64,000 nucleotides of DNA from Quatrionicoccus australiensis. Lineage in GTDB: Bacteria > Pseudomonadota > Gammaproteobacteria > Burkholderiales > Rhodocyclaceae. The DNA lies in NCBI RefSeq assembly GCF_020510525.1, contig NZ_CP075188.1, positions 1,984,001-2,048,000 of the forward strand, in the 5' to 3' direction. The notes beneath the pieces were generated by a model. That model was given only the letters and a program-made list of their open reading frames with translations. It did not search any database and was not told the origin of the DNA. The translations under genes and the position numbers were made by a program. Numbering within the stretch: position 1 is the stretch's first letter; the number at the start of each line of letters is the position of its first letter. Of the stretch, positions 60,375-64,000 are shown piece after piece.

Positions 60375-61814
60375 TTAATGGTCGGCGCGGCCGGTGGCCG
60401 CAATGGTGGCTCGGGCCGAAGCATTCAAAGACGGCTTGCCGATCATCGCCATTTCCAAATCACCGCGAGCGATCCAGAAATCGCGCAAGGTTTCGATATA
60501 GCTGTTGACGCTACCGATCTGCGTCCGGGCATCAGCGAGCAAGTCGAAAACGCCAATCAGCATGCCGTTGTAGCGGAGCATGTTCTCGTCCGAAATCCGC
60601 TTGTTGAGGGGGACCACCTCGTCACGGTAATGGCGGGCAATGTCGTAATTGGTTCGGTAGGCGTGATAGGCCTCACGAACCTCCGAGCGGGCATTGATTG
60701 CCGATTCGCCGGCACGCTCCACCGCCTGCATGTAAATCGATTCAGCCTTGGCCACCTTGGAACCACCCCAATCGAAAATCGGCAATTCGAAGCTGATTTC
60801 GTAGCCTTTCTTGTAGCCGCTGTCGCGTGCGCCTTCGAGCACCCGGGCCGGGCCGACTTCGAGAACGTTGATGAAACGGGTCGCCTTGGACAGGCCAAGA
60901 TTCTTCGCCAGCGCCTCGGTTTCGAGGCGGATTGCCTGCAGATCGAGGCGTTGGTCGAGCGCCGCCTGCTCGACACCCGGCAACTCGTCGACCGTCTTGG
61001 GCAAATCGGGGAGTCGTTCGGGCAAGCGAATGGCATTGCGATCAGGCAGGCCCAGCACGCGAGCAAGGCGTTCGCGTGCCGCGATTGCCGACTGCTCCGA
61101 TCTGGCCAGGTTCAAAGCCGCATCGGCATAGAACGCTTGCTCGCGAGTCTGGCGCAGTTTGCTGAAATTGCCCACCAACGCCATGCGCCGGGCCAGTTCG
61201 GCACCTGCCTCGGCGGCCTGCCTGACTTTACGCAGGTAACGCACGGACTCCTCGGCAGCCAGCGCCGTGTAATAAGCTTGGCGGGCCTCAGCGGCCAGGC
61301 GGGCCACATCGATCACCGCCAGTTGCTGCGCCTGGGCGAATTTGCGTTTCTCCACCTCGACCGCCAGCGGCATGGTGATCAGGGCGAAGATGTTGAAGGT
61401 CAGCGCCTGTTCAATCTTGTATTCACGGATGCCGTTCTCAGGTTTGCTGGCACGCAACATCGAGAAATGAGGATTGGGCAAGCGTCCCGCCTGTACCAGT
61501 TCGGCCTCGCCGATCCCCAGGTCGAAAAACGCCGCCTGCAAGCCGCGATTGTTGTAGAGCGCAAGCTGAATCGCGTCATCCGCCGTTAGCGGATTGGCGA
61601 GCAGTTCGCCGACCCGGGCCTGCAGTGTCGAGCGCTCCGCATCGCTGCGCGCCCATTGGACGTCCTTGTCCAGACGCTCGCGGGTCGTTTGCTCGACACG
61701 GCCGAATCCGCCATCGTCCGAAAACGTGGCACAACCGGCCAAACCGAGAATTCCGACGGTGGCGACAAGCAGTTTTCCGCGACGCATCGGCAACAAAGAG
61801 AGAGCGGACGTCAT
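60375..61814 (-). CDS. TolC-family outer-membrane lipoprotein of the copper operon
   Basis: 479 residues with a lipobox ILGLAGC, then a TolC-type duplicated helical body (LGIGEAELVQAGRLPNPHFS; ISFELPIFDWGGSKVAKAES). It differs from the cusC product. It stands upstream of the oxidase gene without an adaptor or pump of its own, so it may serve CusBA or another exporter. Its ATG overlaps the preceding gene by 4 bases. Confidence 0.88.
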   Translation of the reverse strand: MTSALSLLPMRRGKLLVATVGILGLAGCATFSDDGGFGRVEQTTRERLDKDVQWARSDAERSTLQARVGELLANPLTADDAIQLALYNNRGLQAAFFDLGIGEAELVQAGRLPNPHFSMLRASKPENGIREYKIEQALTFNIFALITMPLAVEVEKRKFAQAQQLAVIDVARLAAEARQAYYTALAAEESVRYLRKVRQAAEAGAELARRMALVGNFSKLRQTREQAFYADAALNLARSEQSAIAARERLARVLGLPDRNAIRLPERLPDLPKTVDELPGVEQAALDQRLDLQAIRLETEALAKNLGLSKATRFINVLEVGPARVLEGARDSGYKKGYEISFELPIFDWGGSKVAKAESIYMQAVERAGESAINARSEVREAYHAYRTNYDIARHYRDEVVPLNKRISDENMLRYNGMLIGVFDLLADARTQIGSVNSYIETLRDFWIARGDLEMAMIGKPSLNASARATIAATGRADH

Positions 61815-62095
61815 GGCTTATCTCCGGTCGCCTGTGGGGTGCGTTCAGCAGGGTTTCCGTGCTCATGGGCTGGCTCTCCAGCCGCTTGGCCGGTTTCAAG
61901 ATGCCCGATGTGTCCGCGCAGGCGACCCATCTCGCCATTGACCTGACGCCAGTCATGCAGCGTCTCATCCTGGAACGGTTTGTAATCCGCGAAAGCCGAT
62001 TGGTAGGATGTTTCGGGTATCGGTTCCTTGGGCGGATGGGAATCGGCCCAGGCGGGTGTCGCGGCGAGCGCGACCGTTAACGCCATGATTTTCAT
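61811..62095 (-). CDS. Small secreted protein heading the oxidase operon
   Basis: 94 residues, signal peptide (IMALTVALAATPAWA), then an acidic/His-containing mature part (LRGHIGHLETGQAAGEPAHEHGN). It is of unknown family but is common in composition to small copper-island proteins. First gene of the second copper operon, with the dyad box at 62181 upstream. Confidence 0.65.
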   Translation of the reverse strand: MKIMALTVALAATPAWADSHPPKEPIPETSYQSAFADYKPFQDETLHDWRQVNGEMGRLRGHIGHLETGQAAGEPAHEHGNPAERTPQATGDKP

Positions 62096-62180
62096 GATGC
62101 CTCCATTGGGAATATGCGGAGTCTTTTGCCCCGATGATCGACATCATGCTTTCGCCAAACCAACATCTTGCTGACTTGCG

Positions 62181-62198
62181 GATTACATTTTCGTAATC
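62181..62198. promoter_or_regulatory. Candidate CusR box in the divergent copper promoter region
   Basis: GATTACATTTTCGTAATC between the oxidase operon (start 62095) and cusR (start 62266). It differs from the copy at 58233 by one base in 18. Confidence 0.75.
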
Positions 62199-62265
62199 TA
62201 GGCAATTGGCCTTTAAAAGCGACGGAAAATGCGCCATCAATAGCCAATGGTTGGCGGAGAGAGCG

Positions 62266-62943
62266 ATGAAAATTCTTGTAGTGGAAGACGAAACCAAAAC
62301 CGGCACCTACCTCAAGCAGGGCTTGGTCGAGGCAGGCTTCGTCGTGGATTTGGCCGTCAACGGCCTCGACGGACTGCATCTGGCGCTGACCGATGCCTAT
62401 GATCTGGCGATCCTCGACGTCATGCTCCCGGGTATCGACGGCTGGCAGGTGCTGCAAGGCATTCGCCGGGCCGGCAAGGAAATGCCCGTGCTGTTTCTGA
62501 CAGCACGCGACCAGGTCGAGGATCGGGTCAAGGGACTGGAGTTGGGCGCCGACGACTACCTGGTGAAGCCCTTTGCCTTCTCCGAACTGTTGGCTCGTGT
62601 CAGAACCCTGTTGCGGCGGGGCGGAAAAGCCAAGGAATCCGAGTTTCTGCGCGCCGCAGACCTCGAACTCGACCTGCTACGGCGCCGGGTCAATCGCGCC
62701 GGCAAACGCATCGATCTGACTGCCAAGGAGTTCGCGCTGCTTGAACTGCTGTTACGCCGCCAGGGCGAAGTGCTGCCTCGGTCGCTGATTGCCTCCCAGG
62801 TTTGGGACATGAATTTCGACAGCGACACGAACGTCATCGAGGTCGCCATCAAACGCCTTCGGGTCAAGATTGATGAGGGGTACGAACCCAAATTGATTCG
62901 TACCGTGCGCGGCATGGGCTATGTTTTGGAGATTACCGATTGA
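62266..62943 (+). CDS. cusR: Heavy-metal response regulator (CusR/CopR-like)
   Basis: 225 residues, OmpR family. The receiver domain has E7, D8, the phosphoacceptor D51 ([11 protein letters not shown]) and the [13 protein letters not shown] segment. The C-terminal winged helix includes [38 protein letters not shown], typical of heavy-metal regulators. The stop overlaps the kinase start. It should bind the GATTACA dyads at 58233 and 62181. Confidence 0.93.
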   Translation: MKILVVEDETKTGTYLKQGLVEAGFVVDLAVNGLDGLHLALTDAYDLAILDVMLPGIDGWQVLQGIRRAGKEMPVLFLTARDQVEDRVKGLELGADDYLVKPFAFSELLARVRTLLRRGGKAKESEFLRAADLELDLLRRRVNRAGKRIDLTAKEFALLELLLRRQGEVLPRSLIASQVWDMNFDSDTNVIEVAIKRLRVKIDEGYEPKLIRTVRGMGYVLEITD

Positions 62944-64000
62944 CCCCGATCCGCGGCCCATCACTGACACTCCGGCTGACCCTGCTGTTCGCGTTGGCCT
63001 CGGCCTTTGTGCTGTTCCTGCTCGGCCTGCTTATCGGCAATGCGGTTGAGCGCCACTTTGAAGAGCAGGATTTGGATGTGCTGACCGGCAAAATGCAGTT
63101 GGCAAGGCATATCCTGGAACGAAAACCAGATAGTCAGCCGAAAGAGACACTGACCCAGCAACTGGACGATGCGCTGACGGGGCATCACGGGCTGATCGTT
63201 GCCGTCTATGACCAGAATGGCGAAACGCTGTATGCCAACGAAGCGATGGTGTTTCCGCAGGATCTACTAAGCATTGGCGCGACACCAAGGCGCGAGCAAC
63301 CCGTCAAATGGAACAGTAACGACGGCCAGCCATGGCGGGGAATTTCCTCGATGATCAAAGGCACCGATGGTGGCGGTAGTTACACCGTGGCAATTGCTAC
63401 CGAAATCACCCATCACGAGCACTTCATGACTTCCTTCCGGCAGACCTTGTGGGGGTTCATGAGCTTGGCAACCCTGGCGATGGGATTGCTCGGCTGGTTT
63501 GTCGTCCGGCGCGGCCTGTTGCCTTTACTGGCCATTAAGCGGCAGGCGGCTGAGATCACCGCCAATCGCCTGCATACCCGCTTGCCGGTCGAAGCCATCC
63601 CCCGCGAATTGGCGGATCTGGCTGACACACTGAATGGCATGCTTTCGCGCTTGGAAGAATCCTTTCAGCGCCTGTCGGATTTTTCATCGGACTTGGCCCA
63701 TGAGTTGCGAACGCCGGTCAGCAATCTGTTGACCCAGACCCAGGTCACGCTCTCGAAAGCACGCTCTGCAGAGGACTACCGGGACATCCTGGCATCGAAC
63801 GCGGAAGAATTCGAACGCTTATCGCGAACCATTTCCGACATGCTTTTCCTGGCCAAGGCCGACAACAACCAGATCATCCCCAATCGAGAGGCGATAGACC
63901 TTGCCGAGGAAATTGGCGATTTGCTCGAGTATTACGATGTGCTTGCCGAAGAGAAATCGATTGACTTGTCATTCTCTGGCGCCGGCCAAATCCTCGGAGA
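62940..64000 (+). CDS. cusS: Heavy-metal sensor histidine kinase (CusS-like), 3' end outside window
   Basis: 353 residues visible. The start is a TTG at 62940 overlapping the cusR stop. There is a membrane segment at ~14-36, a periplasmic sensor ~37-160, a second segment ~165-185, HAMP, and the HisKA motif [18 protein letters not shown] with His254. The ATPase domain lies beyond the end. It probably senses periplasmic copper or silver and phosphorylates CusR. Confidence 0.92.
   Translation, partial: MTPIRGPSLTLRLTLLFALASAFVLFLLGLLIGNAVERHFEEQDLDVLTGKMQLARHILERKPDSQPKETLTQQLDDALTGHHGLIVAVYDQNGETLYANEAMVFPQDLLSIGATPRREQPVKWNSNDGQPWRGISSMIKGTDGGGSYTVAIATEITHHEHFMTSFRQTLWGFMSLATLAMGLLGWFVVRRGLLPLLAIKRQAAEITANRLHTRLPVEAIPRELADLADTLNGMLSRLEESFQRLSDFSSDLAHELRTPVSNLLTQTQVTLSKARSAEDYRDILASNAEEFERLSRTISDMLFLAKADNNQIIPNREAIDLAEEIGDLLEYYDVLAEEKSIDLSFSGAGQILG

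Noticed and set aside
1..64000. CRISPR arrays, tRNA or rRNA genes
   Set aside because: No regularly spaced repeats or recognisable RNA genes were found on reading; only the cobalamin riboswitch stood out.

Overview
The window is about 64 kb of GC-rich chromosome, most like a betaproteobacterium of the Rhodocyclales (Dechloromonas/Azonexus-like). This is inferred from protein style and gene content (cbi/cob operon, CbpA/CbpM, CopK/CzcE, YedE/YedF); no search was run. No rRNA, tRNA, CRISPR array or intact transposase was seen.

Region 1 (1-13.9 kb). The 3' end of an outer-membrane barrel gene and azlCD are followed by a 12-kb minus-strand cobalamin operon: cbiM-N-Q-O, cobM, cbiX, cobH/cbiC, cbiD, cbiE/T, cobI, cbiG, cobE, cobJ, a [2Fe-2S] ferredoxin and cobA. 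It is headed by a cobalamin riboswitch and interrupted between cbiG and cobE by a 273-bp element with terminal inverted repeats. The mix of early cobalt chelatase (CbiX), CbiD and CbiG indicates the oxygen-independent type of corrin pathway. No precorrin-6 reductase gene is present here.

Region 2 (14-28.6 kb). Stress and envelope functions: a DUF302 protein, a decayed cbpA with intact cbpM, a collagen-like lipoprotein, MgtA-type ATPase, a head-to-head pair of gene remnants (pagL and an aldehyde dehydrogenase), an efflux adaptor/outer-membrane pair without its pump, a PACE-type exporter, a glycine-rich membrane stress protein, a triple-BON protein, a YegD-like Hsp70 and several unknown membrane proteins.

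Region 3 (28.7-40.8 kb). Metabolic core genes: yedE/yedF, carbonic anhydrase, purE/purK, nhaR, a transaldolase-phosphoketolase operon, nemR/nemA with two matching operators, a DMT exporter and a truncated flavin monooxygenase.

Region 4 (40.8-64 kb). Accessory DNA. A KfrA-like coiled-coil regulator with a perfect 22-bp palindrome at its promoter and an arginase-fold UPF0489 protein are followed by a FecA-like receptor and a broken parE 3' fragment. A large copper/silver resistance island then holds two orphan FlgB-like proteins (one with a His-rich extension, translationally coupled to a membrane HD-GYP protein), CzcE, CopK, several unknown small proteins, a cusF/cusC/cusB/cusA operon with cytochrome c and DUF411 genes, a second operon with TolC-like lipoprotein, multicopper oxidase and cytochrome c, and cusR/cusS. 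A shared dyad (GATTACATTTTYGTAATC) lies upstream of both copper operons. cusS runs off the window end.

The strongest candidates for something undescribed are the His-rich FlgB-like/HD-GYP module in the copper island, a three-copy dyad upstream of small stress genes, and an iterated GGTCGACC palindrome found mainly between genes.
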